From Dermatophilaceae bacterium Soc4.6 (GTDB taxonomy: Bacteria > Actinomycetota > Actinomycetes > Actinomycetales > Dermatophilaceae), in NCBI GenBank assembly GCA_039889245.1, contig JAZGVH010000002.1, forward strand, positions 2,728,001 to 2,792,000: a stretch of 64,000 nucleotides of DNA, in the 5' to 3' direction. Positions 8,770 to 16,703 of this stretch are shown in pieces; position 1 is the stretch's first letter, and every line of letters begins with the position of its first letter. The notes below the pieces were generated by a model that worked only from the letters and a program-made list of their open reading frames with translations, was not told the DNA's origin and made no database searches. The translations under genes were made by a program, and so were the position numbers.

Positions 8770-10407
8770 ATGGCCAAGCGCACGAGCCCGGAGACCCCTG
8801 ACGGGAAGGGCTCCTCGCGGGCGACCTCGGACGAGCTCGCGGCCTGGCTCGCCTCGTCCGGTCTGCCCAGCGTCGAGGAGATGGCCCAGCAGATGCTGGC
8901 CAGGGGAGGACCGGCGTCCCTCGGTGACTTCGCGTCTCTCGGCGGCTTCGGTCGACGGTGCCTCGAGCCGACCCTGCAGCTGCCCGAGCCGGCCGACGAG
9001 GTGCGCATCCTGCGGCTGCGGGTCGACCTCGACGGCACGCGTCCTCCGGTCTGGCGCCGGGTGGAGGTGCGGAGCGACCTGACCATGAGTGCCATGCACG
9101 AGGTGCTCCAGGCAGTCATGGGCTGGACCGACAGCCACCTGCACCGCTTCTGGGTGGGACCGACCAAACAGCTCTGGAGGGGGCCGCACCTAGTCAACCA
9201 CCTCGACGAGGACGACTCCGTCGACAACGGCGTCGGCCACGAGAGCGCGGTCGTGGTCGACCAGGTGCTGCGTGAGCCCGGCGACCGGGTCTTCTACACC
9301 TACGACTTCGGCGACAGCTGGGACCACACCCTCAAGCTGGAGGCGGTCCGGCCGGCCGTCGGCGACGAGCCCCCGGCGGTCTGCCTCACCGGCCGTCGGG
9401 CGGGCCCGCTCGAGGACAGCGGTGGCGTCTGGGGCCACGAGGCGGTCGTCGCGGCCCTCGGCGGCGGTCCGCCGCTCGATGAGTGGCAAGCCGACGCGGT
9501 GCCTGCTGGCTACGACCCAGCGCAGTTCGACGTCGACGAGGTCAACATCGCCCTCTCCTTCGTCGGCCTGACTGCTGACGAGCTCTTTGCCACCATCAGC
9601 GGTGGCGTGGGCGGCCGGGGCGGCTCGAGCGAGGTGGCCGCCCCCGTCCTCCACCCGGCCCTGGCCGATCTCGTGTCCCGAGCCCATGGGGACGACGTCG
9701 CGTCGCTGGCCGAGCTGACCCGGCTCGCGCACGCCACGGCCGCAGGCCCCGGTGAGGAGGTGCACGAACGGCCCCGCACCGTGCCCCCGCTCGACACCCG
9801 CGGCGCCGTACGCCTGTGGCAGGTGCTGCTGGACGCGGCCGGTGACGACGGCATCCCTCTCACGACGGCGGGGTGGATGGTCCCAGCCGTCGTGCAGGAG
9901 GTGTGGGCTGCCCTGCGGCTGGGTGGAGAGTGGATCGGCAAGGGCAACCGTGAGGACCTCACCCCGCCGGTGGCAGCGGCGCGCACGATCGTCATGCAGG
10001 ACGGGCTGCTGCGCCGGCACCGGGGTCGCCTCAAGGCCACCCCCCTGGCCCGCGACGCCAGGCACGACCCAGCCGCCCTGTGGCGCGTCGTCGCTGACGG
10101 GATGATCCCGCGAGGTGCGAAGGCGGTCGGCGCCTTCGAGACCGACTGTTCCGTCTTGCTGCTCCTGCACGTCGCCGCGGGCTGCCCGGCCGGCGACGAC
10201 ACCGTCGTCGAGGTGGCCGAGGTGCTCGTCGGTGCGGGCTGGAGCGGTGGCGGCGACGGGCTCACCGACACCGACGTACGGCGTGGCGCCACCCACGCGG
10301 CCAGCCGCCTGGCCTGGGTGGCGGGGTCGCGTCGGTCACTGCCGTGGGAGTCGGCGAGAGCGGTGCAGCAGGCGCTGGCACGGGCCGCGATCTTCCCTCA
10401 GGGCTAG
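8770..10407 (+). CDS. pRiA4b ORF-3 / IS1096 passenger-like domain protein
   Basis: 545 residues. After a short helical lead, residues ~75-245 match the plasmid pRiA4b ORF-3 domain, known also as the accessory (TnpR-like) protein of IS1096: ILRLRVDLDGTRPPVWRRVEV, then MHEVLQAVMGWTDSHLHRF, then FYTYDFGDSWDHTLKLE. The C-terminal ~280 residues (SRAHGDDVASLAELTRLAHA onward) are an all-helical region found in longer actinobacterial members. No transposase or terminal repeats are seen near it, so it is a chromosomal relative rather than part of an insertion sequence. Start ATG 8770; the frame is open to 8668. The molecular role of this family is not established. Confidence 0.8.
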   Translation: MAKRTSPETPDGKGSSRATSDELAAWLASSGLPSVEEMAQQMLARGGPASLGDFASLGGFGRRCLEPTLQLPEPADEVRILRLRVDLDGTRPPVWRRVEVRSDLTMSAMHEVLQAVMGWTDSHLHRFWVGPTKQLWRGPHLVNHLDEDDSVDNGVGHESAVVVDQVLREPGDRVFYTYDFGDSWDHTLKLEAVRPAVGDEPPAVCLTGRRAGPLEDSGGVWGHEAVVAALGGGPPLDEWQADAVPAGYDPAQFDVDEVNIALSFVGLTADELFATISGGVGGRGGSSEVAAPVLHPALADLVSRAHGDDVASLAELTRLAHATAAGPGEEVHERPRTVPPLDTRGAVRLWQVLLDAAGDDGIPLTTAGWMVPAVVQEVWAALRLGGEWIGKGNREDLTPPVAAARTIVMQDGLLRRHRGRLKATPLARDARHDPAALWRVVADGMIPRGAKAVGAFETDCSVLLLLHVAAGCPAGDDTVVEVAEVLVGAGWSGGGDGLTDTDVRRGATHAASRLAWVAGSRRSLPWESARAVQQALARAAIFPQG

Positions 10408-10490
10408 CCCGGGCGTGACGTCGCGGCGATGATCGAGCGCAGCGCGGTCCGTCTCCGAGTGGAGGTGTTTCGAGGGGCTTCGCCGCCCAG

Positions 10491-11495
10491 TCAGACCTCG
10501 AGCCACCGCCGCACGGCGTCCCGCACGAAGGCCATCTCGGCCGGCAGGCCGACGGGGTTGCCGGCGCGGTGGCCCCAGACGGTCGGGATCGGCAGCAGCT
10601 CGGCGGACCGCAGGTGCGGCAGCTCGGCGGCGTTGTCGGCGACGCGGAAGTAGAGGTCGGTCTCGCTCGGCATCAACAGGACCCGGGCCGAGATGGCGGC
10701 GAGGGCTGCGGGCAGGTCGCCGCCGGCGCTGATGTCGGCATCGGACCACGTCTGCGCCTGGGCGTAGAGGTCGGCGGCCCGGCTGGTGGCGAACCCCGCC
10801 TCCCAGTCGGTGCGCAGATAGGTCTCGAGGTCGGGCGCCCCGAGCACCGTCCGGAAGAGCTCCTCGCGGTAGAAGTCCTGGCTCAGGCCCCACCCGGCGT
10901 AGACGTGGGCGAAGGCGCGCAGTGCGGCGACGGGCTCGGCCGAGAACCGTCCGCCGCCGAGGTGCTCGGGGGCGGCCTCGAGGATGCGCATCAGCCCGGA
11001 GAGGAAGACCCGGTTGTGGATCGCCGTCCGGGCGCTGCCGCAGACCACGATGGCGCGCTCGACGACGTCGGGGAACAGCGACGCCCAGTGGTAGGCCTGG
11101 ATCGCGCCCATCGAGAAGCCGTAGGTCGCGGCAACCCGGTCGATGCCCCACTGCTCGTGCAGCAGCCGCCGCTGGGCCCGCACGTTGTCGCCGGCTGTGA
11201 CGACGGCGGGGAAGTCCACGCCCTCGGCGGCGCTGGAGGACAGCCCGTTGGAGAACATGTCGGGGACGACGACGAACCACTTCTCGGGGTCGAGGACCAG
11301 GTCGGGACCGATGAGGTCGGCGAGGTCGGTGTGCGTCGCGCCGTAGCTGCACGGGTAGACGATCACGTTGTCCCTGGCGGCATTCAGGGTGCCGTGGGCC
11401 TGCCACGCGAGGCGCGCACCATGGATGACGCCACCCCGCTCCACCTGTGTGTCGCCCAGCTCGAGGACTCCGTCGATGACCGGCCAGCTGCTCAC
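10491..11495 (-). CDS. MetX-like alpha/beta hydrolase
   Basis: 334 residues with the fold and spacing of the homoserine O-acetyltransferase family. The nucleophile elbow is GFSMGA (Ser128); an Asp in LLMPSETDLYF and a His in VWGHRAGNP complete a plausible triad. The N-terminal block NVIVYPCSYGATHTD and WFVVVPDMFSNG is characteristic of MetX relatives, but true MetX sequences carry GGSMGGMQ at the elbow and differ here, so the acyl acceptor is uncertain; many such relatives are plain esterases. The GTG start follows a CATAGT box by six bases (leaderless). Downstream of, and on the same strand as, a dienelactone-hydrolase-like gene, but each has its own promoter box. Confidence 0.82.
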   Translation of the reverse strand: MSSWPVIDGVLELGDTQVERGGVIHGARLAWQAHGTLNAARDNVIVYPCSYGATHTDLADLIGPDLVLDPEKWFVVVPDMFSNGLSSSAAEGVDFPAVVTAGDNVRAQRRLLHEQWGIDRVAATYGFSMGAIQAYHWASLFPDVVERAIVVCGSARTAIHNRVFLSGLMRILEAAPEHLGGGRFSAEPVAALRAFAHVYAGWGLSQDFYREELFRTVLGAPDLETYLRTDWEAGFATSRAADLYAQAQTWSDADISAGGDLPAALAAISARVLLMPSETDLYFRVADNAAELPHLRSAELLPIPTVWGHRAGNPVGLPAEMAFVRDAVRRWLEV

Positions 11496-11501
11496 CCGCC
11501 A

Positions 11502-11507
11502 ACTATG
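11502..11507 (-). promoter_or_regulatory. -10 box CATAGT, leaderless promoter
   Basis: On the minus strand CATAGT is followed by six bases and then the GTG start at 11495; no ribosome site is present. Confidence 0.4.
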
Positions 11508-11536
11508 ACACCGGTCGAGCCTGGTGTCGCGACGCC

Positions 11537-12268
11537 TTAGCGACGGGTCATGAAGGACACCGCCGCCGCCAGGGACGCGTCGGTGAGGTCGGGGTCGTGG
11601 CGCGGCCCGATGTCGCGCATGAAGGCGTGCTCACCCCCCGCGTAGACGTGCAGCTCGACGTGCTCGGAGCCCGCGGCATACAGGCTCGTGAGGACCTGGA
11701 GGCGTGCAGCGGCGGGGACGTGCGGGTCGTTGGTGCCGAACACGACCATCATCCGCCCCGTCACGTCGGCGGCTCGGGCGAGGGTCCTGCTGTCGGCGTC
11801 GGCGCCGACCTGGCCGTCCTGCAGCCCGGTCGGGTAGAAGCACACCGTCGCCGACACCCGCTCGTCGAACGCGGCGCGGAAGGCCAGGTGACCGCCGATG
11901 CAGAAGCCGACGCAGAAGACGTCGGTGACGTCGGCCCGGCCGGCCAGGTGGTCGAGCAGTGCGACGCGGTCGGAGTCGAACTGCGCCGTCGTGGTGGCCG
12001 CCGCCCCGGCCATCCCGGCGACCTTGCCCGCGTCGTCGAACTCCAGCGCGACGCCGGCCAGCGTGCGCGGATAGATCTCCGGCGCGAAGACGGCGAACCC
12101 GTATGACGCCAGCCGCCGCGCGGTGCGCAGCGTCGACTCGGTGAGCTGGAAGATGTCGCTGTAGAACAGCACGGCCGGCCACGGACCGTCACCGACCGGG
12201 CGGATCCAGATCGTGCGGATCTCGCAGTCCGGCGCGGCGACCCGCACCTCCTCCTCGCGCAGCTTCAT
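11537..12268 (-). CDS. Dienelactone hydrolase family protein
   Basis: 243 residues, close to the family length. The catalytic triad is visible: Cys123 in GFCIGGH, Asp181 in GTNDPHVP and His214 in AGGEHAF. The Cys nucleophile in G-x-C-x-G is diagnostic for dienelactone hydrolase (chlorocatechol pathway, DLH/ClcD) and its many relatives acting on other lactones and esters. There are no aromatic ring-cleavage genes nearby, so the true substrate is unknown. A TAGGCT box lies eight bases before the ATG and suggests a leaderless transcript. Cytoplasmic; no signal peptide. Confidence 0.88.
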   Translation of the reverse strand: MKLREEEVRVAAPDCEIRTIWIRPVGDGPWPAVLFYSDIFQLTESTLRTARRLASYGFAVFAPEIYPRTLAGVALEFDDAGKVAGMAGAAATTTAQFDSDRVALLDHLAGRADVTDVFCVGFCIGGHLAFRAAFDERVSATVCFYPTGLQDGQVGADADSRTLARAADVTGRMMVVFGTNDPHVPAAARLQVLTSLYAAGSEHVELHVYAGGEHAFMRDIGPRHDPDLTDASLAAAVSFMTRR

Positions 12269-12276
12269 GTCGGGTG

Positions 12277-12282
12277 AGCCTA
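12277..12282 (-). promoter_or_regulatory. -10 box TAGGCT, leaderless promoter
   Basis: Minus-strand TAGGCT, eight bases before the ATG at 12268. Confidence 0.5.
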
Positions 12283-12370
12283 GTGCGGTCGGCGTCAGGG
12301 AGCTCGGTGGGAATGTGCGCTGCCCTCTACCGCAACGGGTCTGGGAGGGTTGAGGTCAAAGAACTAGACC

Positions 12371-13492
12371 ATGGGCCATTGGAGTGCTGGGCTCGACTTC
12401 GCGGATTTGGACAGGGCCGTAGACGAGGCCTCGGACCATTCCTTCGCCTTCCTGTCGCGGCTGGTCTCGGCACCCAGCGCGCTCGGCGGTGAGGCGCCGG
12501 CGCTCGACCTCTTCGCCGCACAGCTCCGCGAGCTCGGCTTCACCACCCGCAAGGTCTTCCTGGGCGACGACCTCGGCACCGACCCGCGCGCCGGTGTCCC
12601 GCAGGAGGTGGCCGGGGAGCGCTACAACGTCGTCGGCACCCTCGGTCCCAGCACGGGGCGATCACTGCTGCTGAACGGCCACATGGACGTGGTGCCGGCG
12701 ACATGAAGTGCGGCTTCGCGATGGGCCTCCTCGCGCTTCGTGCCCTGCTCGCCGTGCGCCCGGATTTCCTGACGGGGCCGCTGCACTTCCTTGTCGTCAT
12801 CGAGGAGGAGCGCACAGGCGACGGGACGCTCGCCGCGTCCGACCAGGGCGTCCTCGTCGACGCCGTGGTGCTGCTCGAGCCCACCGGGCTGGACCTGCTG
12901 CTCGGGGGGATCGGCGTGCTCTGGTGCGACATCGAGGTCGTGGGACGCTCGGCACACGCTGAGGCAGCGCACCTGGCGGTCAACCCCTACGACCTGCTCG
13001 CGCGGCTGCTCGGCGGACTGCGTGAGTGGGCTGCCTGCAGGTCGACCACCCCGACGACATGCTGATCGGTGCCGAGAGCCCCGACAACCTCAACGTCGGT
13101 GAGATCCGCTGCGGTGACTGGCCCTCGAGCGTCCCGGTCGACGCCACGGTCCGCGTCCGGGTCGGATACCCCCGGTCATGGACCCCCGACGAGGCGGCAG
13201 CGGCCGTTCGCACGGCGGTGGCCAGCGTGGCGAGGCGCGACGGCGGCTTCCCGGTCGAGCCCACGCTCCGGTTGAGCGGCTTCCGGGCGCCGGGCTACTG
13301 GCTCTCGGACGACCACGCGCTCACCCGGACCATGGCCAGGGCCCACCAGGGCGCGCACGGCGTCGAGCCGGCGTCGATCTCGACACGATCGTGGCCGGGG
13401 CCCGCACCCTGGCTCGTTTCCTCGTGGACTGGTATGCCGCGCCCCAGGGCAGCCTGGTCCCTGCCTCTGCCGATCAGGAGGCCCACCGGTGA
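12371..13492 (+). pseudogene. M20-family metallopeptidase (ArgE/DapE-like), multiply disrupted
   Basis: Pieces of one acetylornithine-deacetylase-like peptidase lie in order in three frames. Part 1 (12371-12705) ends at LLLNGHMDVVPA, the first metal-binding motif, then hits TGA. Part 2 (about 12700-13035) resumes with MKCGFAMGLLALRAL and the catalytic EEE motif (VVIEEERTGDG). Part 3 (about 13036-13375) covers ESPDNLNVGEIRCGDW to AHQGAHGVEPAS. Part 4 (about 13376-13492) gives VDLDTIVAGARTLARFLVDW. The sequence that normally joins parts 1 and 2 (the D-G-x-x-Y-G-R-G-A segment) and the one joining parts 3 and 4 (with the last metal-binding His) are missing, so two internal deletions plus one frameshift are inferred. 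Not functional. Confidence 0.85.
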
Positions 13493-14448
13493 CCGGCGCT
13501 CTGGACATCGACCCGTTCGGTGAGCTCGAGCGGGATGCCGGCGAGCCGCTGGGCCGACGCATCGTCACGCGCAACGTCGCCGACCAGATCGTGGACCGGA
13601 TGGTGACCGCGGTGGCTCTCGGTGTCTACGTCCCCGGGCAGCGGCTGCCGTCCGAACGCGACCTGTCGCAGATGCTCCAGGTCTCGCGCACAGGCGTGCG
13701 AGAGGCTCTGCACCGACTGGCTGAAGCGGGCTACATCGAGGGGCGTCGCGGTCGTCAGGGCGGTTCGTTCGTTCTCTCGGGATGGGGTCCCAACTCCGCC
13801 GAGATGGTCGGCAGGCACCTGCTGCCCAACGGGGACCGATTCGAGGCGCTCTTCGATGCGCGGTGCCTCATCGAGCCCCTCATCGCCCGCACCGCCGCCG
13901 AGCGGCGGACCCGCAGCGACGTCAAGGCGATCCGCAAGGCCCTCGAGCTCTACCGGCAGGCTGGTGACAGGGAGGCCTCCCGACAGGCCGACGAGCAGAT
14001 CCGCTCCCGGGTCAGTCTCCACCTCGGAGCCGAGCCGTACACCACGCAGGCGCGCAAGAAGGCCGCACTCCAGCACGAGGCCCTCACCGACGCCATCGAC
14101 GTCGGCGACGGCGGCCTGGCGGCCCAGATCGCGTCGAGCCACGTCTCGCTCAGCGACGGTCCGGTGGTCGCGCTCGTCAACGGTCTGGCGGATGACCTGG
14201 ACTCCTGGGGTTTCCAGGTCCCGGCCCTGCTGGCCGCCGGACTGCGCGTGGTGCGGTTCGACAACCGGGGCATCAGGAAGTCCGGTGCACCCACGGGGCC
14301 CTACAGGGCGGCATCGTCTGCGTGCAGAACGCCTTCAGCCTCCTCGACCGCAGCGACGCCGACGTGCTCGATCTCTGCCACCGCTCCGGCGTCGCCTACG
14401 TGCCCTACTTCCCGCTCGGCTCGGCCTTCCCGCACCTGCCCAAGGTGA
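13489..14448 (+). pseudogene. GntR (FadR-type) regulator fused to an alpha/beta hydrolase fragment
   Basis: The frame opens with GTG at 13489, overlapping the end of the decayed peptidase. Residues ~20-95 are a GntR winged helix (GQRLPSERDLSQMLQVSRTG, then REALHRLAEAGYIEGRRGRQGG). A shortened FCD effector domain follows (ARCLIEPLIARTAAERR), apparently lacking its central D-x-x-F-H helix. At about residue 225 the sequence changes to a hydrolase N-terminus (PVVALVNGLADDLDSWGFQV, VVRFDNRGIRKSGAP), which stops near residue 272; the tail is out-of-frame sequence. Two deletion joins therefore seem to have created a chimeric frame. DNA binding could survive, but ligand control is doubtful. Confidence 0.75.
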
Positions 14449-14651
14449 CGGACGACGTCGCCGTCCGGGCTGTCGCCGCCCGGCTCGGCGTCACCGCCGC
14501 GCAGGTCGGCCTCGCGTGGCTGCTCGGACGCCGTGCCAACGTCCTGCTCATCCCCGGCACGTCGAGCGTCGCCCACCTCGAGGAGAACCTGTCCGTGGCT
14601 GACGTCGTGCTGAGCGTCGACGATGTGGCCGAGCTGGAGCGTGGGGTCTGA
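14304..14651 (+). pseudogene. C-terminal fragment of an aldo/keto reductase
   Basis: In a frame different from the preceding chimera the sequence reads GGIVCVQNAFSLLDRSDADV, then VAYVPYFPLGSAF, then LGVTAAQVGLAWLLGRR and LLIPGTSSVAHLEENL. This is the second half of the aldo/keto reductase barrel, including the NADPH-binding end strand (PGTSS). The first half, with the catalytic Asp-Tyr-Lys-His set, is absent. The fragment starts right where the hydrolase piece stops (about 14303), so a single deletion probably removed the end of one gene and the beginning of the next. Confidence 0.8.
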
Positions 14652-14724
14652 CGTCGTCCGCGACGCGACCGGCCGGAGCCCGACCGGTTCGTCTTTCCCC
14701 GGTGCGGACCCGTGTGACGTGGGC

Positions 14725-14730
14725 TACGTT
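14725..14730 (+). promoter_or_regulatory. -10 box TACGTT, leaderless promoter
   Basis: TACGTT lies seven bases before the ATG at 14738; no ribosome site. Confidence 0.5.
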
Positions 14731-14737
14731 CTCCTGT

Positions 14738-15193
14738 ATGACTCTCAACGTCCCTGACACCCGACGCCTCGCCCCCGAGGCCGACCCGTCGACCGCCGCA
14801 GCATCCGCTCCGTCGGAAGCGACCCTCTACGAGCGACTGGGCGGCGCCTACGGCATCGCCGGTGCTGTCGACATCCTGGTGGACCGCCTCTTCGCGAACG
14901 TCAGCGTCAACGCCAACGCCACGGTGCACGAGCACCATGGCAACAACGCGAACGCCCCCGGCTACAAGTTCCTCGTGACTGCCTGGTCGATCGAGGCCAC
15001 GGGCGGGCCCGCCTGCTACATCGGGCACGACATGAGCGAGGCGCACGAGCACCTCGACATCGACGCCCAGGGCTTCGATGCCGTCGTCATGGAGATCGCG
15101 TCCACCCTGTCCTACCTAGGCGTCCCCGCCGAGGAGAGCACCGAGTTCATGGCGATCATCGAGGGCTACCGGTCGGCGGTCGTCGCGTCGTAG
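14738..15193 (+). CDS. Group I truncated hemoglobin-like protein
   Basis: 151 residues: a ~25-residue low-complexity lead, then a globin-like core. TLYERLGGAYGIAGAVDILV matches the start of group I truncated hemoglobins (LYERLGG), and DMSEAHEHLDIDAQGFDAVV matches the proximal-His region (M-x-x-x-H, then the F/G-helix H-F-D-like segment). The usual distal B10/E7 pair is not obvious: NNANAPGYKFLVTAW replaces the common F-x-x-x-F/P-x-x-Q pattern. Heme or oxygen/NO binding is therefore likely but not certain. Start is ATG 14738, seven bases after a TACGTT box. It stands alone, immediately after the decayed block. Confidence 0.75.
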   Translation: MTLNVPDTRRLAPEADPSTAAASAPSEATLYERLGGAYGIAGAVDILVDRLFANVSVNANATVHEHHGNNANAPGYKFLVTAWSIEATGGPACYIGHDMSEAHEHLDIDAQGFDAVVMEIASTLSYLGVPAEESTEFMAIIEGYRSAVVAS

Positions 15194-15244
15194 CCTGCTC
15201 GTGCCGTCACCGGCCCGTAACCGCCGGGGTCGGCTCCCGCCGCT

Positions 15245-15250
15245 TACGGT
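15245..15250 (+). promoter_or_regulatory. -10 box TACGGT, leaderless promoter
   Basis: TACGGT is followed by six bases and the GTG start at 15257. Confidence 0.45.
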
Positions 15251-15256
15251 GACTCA

Positions 15257-15832
15257 GTGCCACACTCCTCCCAGGCCGCCCGGCTCGTCCCCGTCGTCGT
15301 CGGTCTGTTCCTCTTGCTCTCCGCATGTTCCGCGACGCCCGACCTGTCCTCGGTGCCTGGCTCCGGATCGACCACGGGGAGAAGCGGCTTCGCTCTGGCA
15401 CCGGCCACGGGCTTCGCCTCTTCCACGGCCTTCGCGCGCGAGTCGACCTGCGAGGGGTCGGGCGACCTCTCTCCAGGGCTCGACTTCGTCGGCGTGCCGG
15501 CCGACACGGCCGCGTTGGCGCTGACGATGGTCGACACCGATGCACCGGGCGGCCGGGTGCACTGGATCCAGCTGCTGCCCGGTGACGCCGTCGGCATCAA
15601 GCAGCACGTGCTGGCGCCGGGGGCGCGCGAGCTGACCAATGACTTCGGCGAGGCGACGTACGACGGGCCGTGCCCGCCGGCGGGGCCGCCCCACCACTAC
15701 GTGCTGAGCCTCGTCGCACTCGCCACGCCGTTCACTGCGACAGCCGGCGCCGACCCGCGAGCGGTCGTGGCGGCCATCCGGTCTGCGGCCACCGCGACGG
15801 CGTCGCTGACGGTGACCTACGCCAAGGGATGA
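15257..15832 (+). CDS. YbhB/YbcL-type PEBP lipoprotein
   Basis: 191 residues. A signal peptide ends in the lipobox LLSAC (Cys24), so the protein should be lipid-anchored outside the membrane. The remainder matches the bacterial phosphatidylethanolamine-binding-protein (Raf-kinase-inhibitor-like) family: SPGLDFVGVPADTAALALTM, VDTDAPGGRVHW, then NDFGEATYDGPCPPAGPPHHYV, which includes the ligand-pocket D-x-D-A-P, G-x-x-x-Y-x-G-P-x-P-P and H-x-Y motifs. Function of bacterial members is not settled (ligand binding, possibly protease inhibition). Single gene with its own promoter box, convergent with the SDR gene that follows. Confidence 0.88.
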   Translation: MPHSSQAARLVPVVVGLFLLLSACSATPDLSSVPGSGSTTGRSGFALAPATGFASSTAFARESTCEGSGDLSPGLDFVGVPADTAALALTMVDTDAPGGRVHWIQLLPGDAVGIKQHVLAPGARELTNDFGEATYDGPCPPAGPPHHYVLSLVALATPFTATAGADPRAVVAAIRSAATATASLTVTYAKG

Positions 15833-15899
15833 CGGTGCTGCCGGCGTGGGGCCCACGACCGACAGCGACCGGAGACCGCGGCGTCCCCGGTAGGTGGGG

Positions 15900-16703
15900 T
15901 CAGTTGCTGGCTTCCCCGTAGTTGAAGGTCGTCGTGCATCCTCCGTCGACCGGGACGATCGCCCCGGTCATGAACGACGACGCGTCTCCGGCGAGGAAGA
16001 GCGCCACGGCGGCCACCTCGGAGGGCTGGGCCTGGCGGCCCAGCGGCTGCATCCCGGCGGCCTTCTCGCGGACGGCCGTCGCGGCCTCGATCTCCTCGGG
16101 GGTCAGTCGACCGCGCCGCCGTCCGAGCCCCGTGTCGATGTATCCGGGGCAGATCGCGTTGACCCGGATGCCGTCCGGGCCGTAGTCGACGGCGAGCTGG
16201 CGGGTGAGGTTGATGATCGCGCCCTTGGACGCGCAGTACGCCGCAGCCTTGGGGGCCCCGATGAGGCCGTAGGTCGAGGCGATGTTGACGATGCGTCCGC
16301 CGCCGGCCGTCAGGAAGTGGCCGATGGCGTACTTGGTGCACAAGAAGGTCCCACGCAGGTTGACGTCGATGACCCGGTCGAACTCGTCGGGCTCGAGCTC
16401 GTGCAGGCGGGCCTGGCCGCCTCCGATCCCTGCGTTGTTGACGAGGATGTCGAGGCCACCGAAGGCCGTCAGGGTCGCGTCGACCAGGTGCGAGCTGTCC
16501 TGCACCTGGGCCACGTCGGCGGCGACGAAGGCGGCGGACCCGCCGGAGTCGCGGATGGACTGAGCCGTCGCCTCGCCGTCGTCCTCGAGGACGTCGGACA
16601 CCATCACGTTGGCGCCGGCCGCGGCGAGCGCCTTGGCGATCGCCGCTCCGATGCCGTTGCCCGATCCCGTGACCACGGCGGTGCGGCCGTCGATGCGTGT
16701 CAT
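15900..16703 (-). CDS. Short-chain dehydrogenase/reductase (SDR)
   Basis: 267 residues, classical SDR. The cofactor site is TGSGNGIGAAIA; NNAG occurs in ILVNNAGIGG; the catalytic Ser/Tyr/Lys are in IVNIASTYGL and YCASKGA; the end carries PVDGGCTTTFNY. The acidic residue after beta-2 (VSDVLEDDG) favours NAD(H). Start at ATG 16703, with AAGGAGAA upstream; the start overlaps the stop of the RpiR regulator (ATGA), so both form one operon. A read-through frame extends much further upstream on this strand, but that part is antisense to the dpp operon and is not coding. Substrate unknown; context suggests a sugar or hydroxy acid linked to the peptide locus. Confidence 0.9.
   Translation of the reverse strand: MTRIDGRTAVVTGSGNGIGAAIAKALAAAGANVMVSDVLEDDGEATAQSIRDSGGSAAFVAADVAQVQDSSHLVDATLTAFGGLDILVNNAGIGGGQARLHELEPDEFDRVIDVNLRGTFLCTKYAIGHFLTAGGGRIVNIASTYGLIGAPKAAAYCASKGAIINLTRQLAVDYGPDGIRVNAICPGYIDTGLGRRRGRLTPEEIEAATAVREKAAGMQPLGRQAQPSEVAAVALFLAGDASSFMTGAIVPVDGGCTTTFNYGEASN

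Noticed and set aside
8770-10407. Insertion sequence (IS1096) at the pRiA4b-like gene
   Set aside because: No transposase frame, terminal inverted repeats or target duplication could be seen around it.
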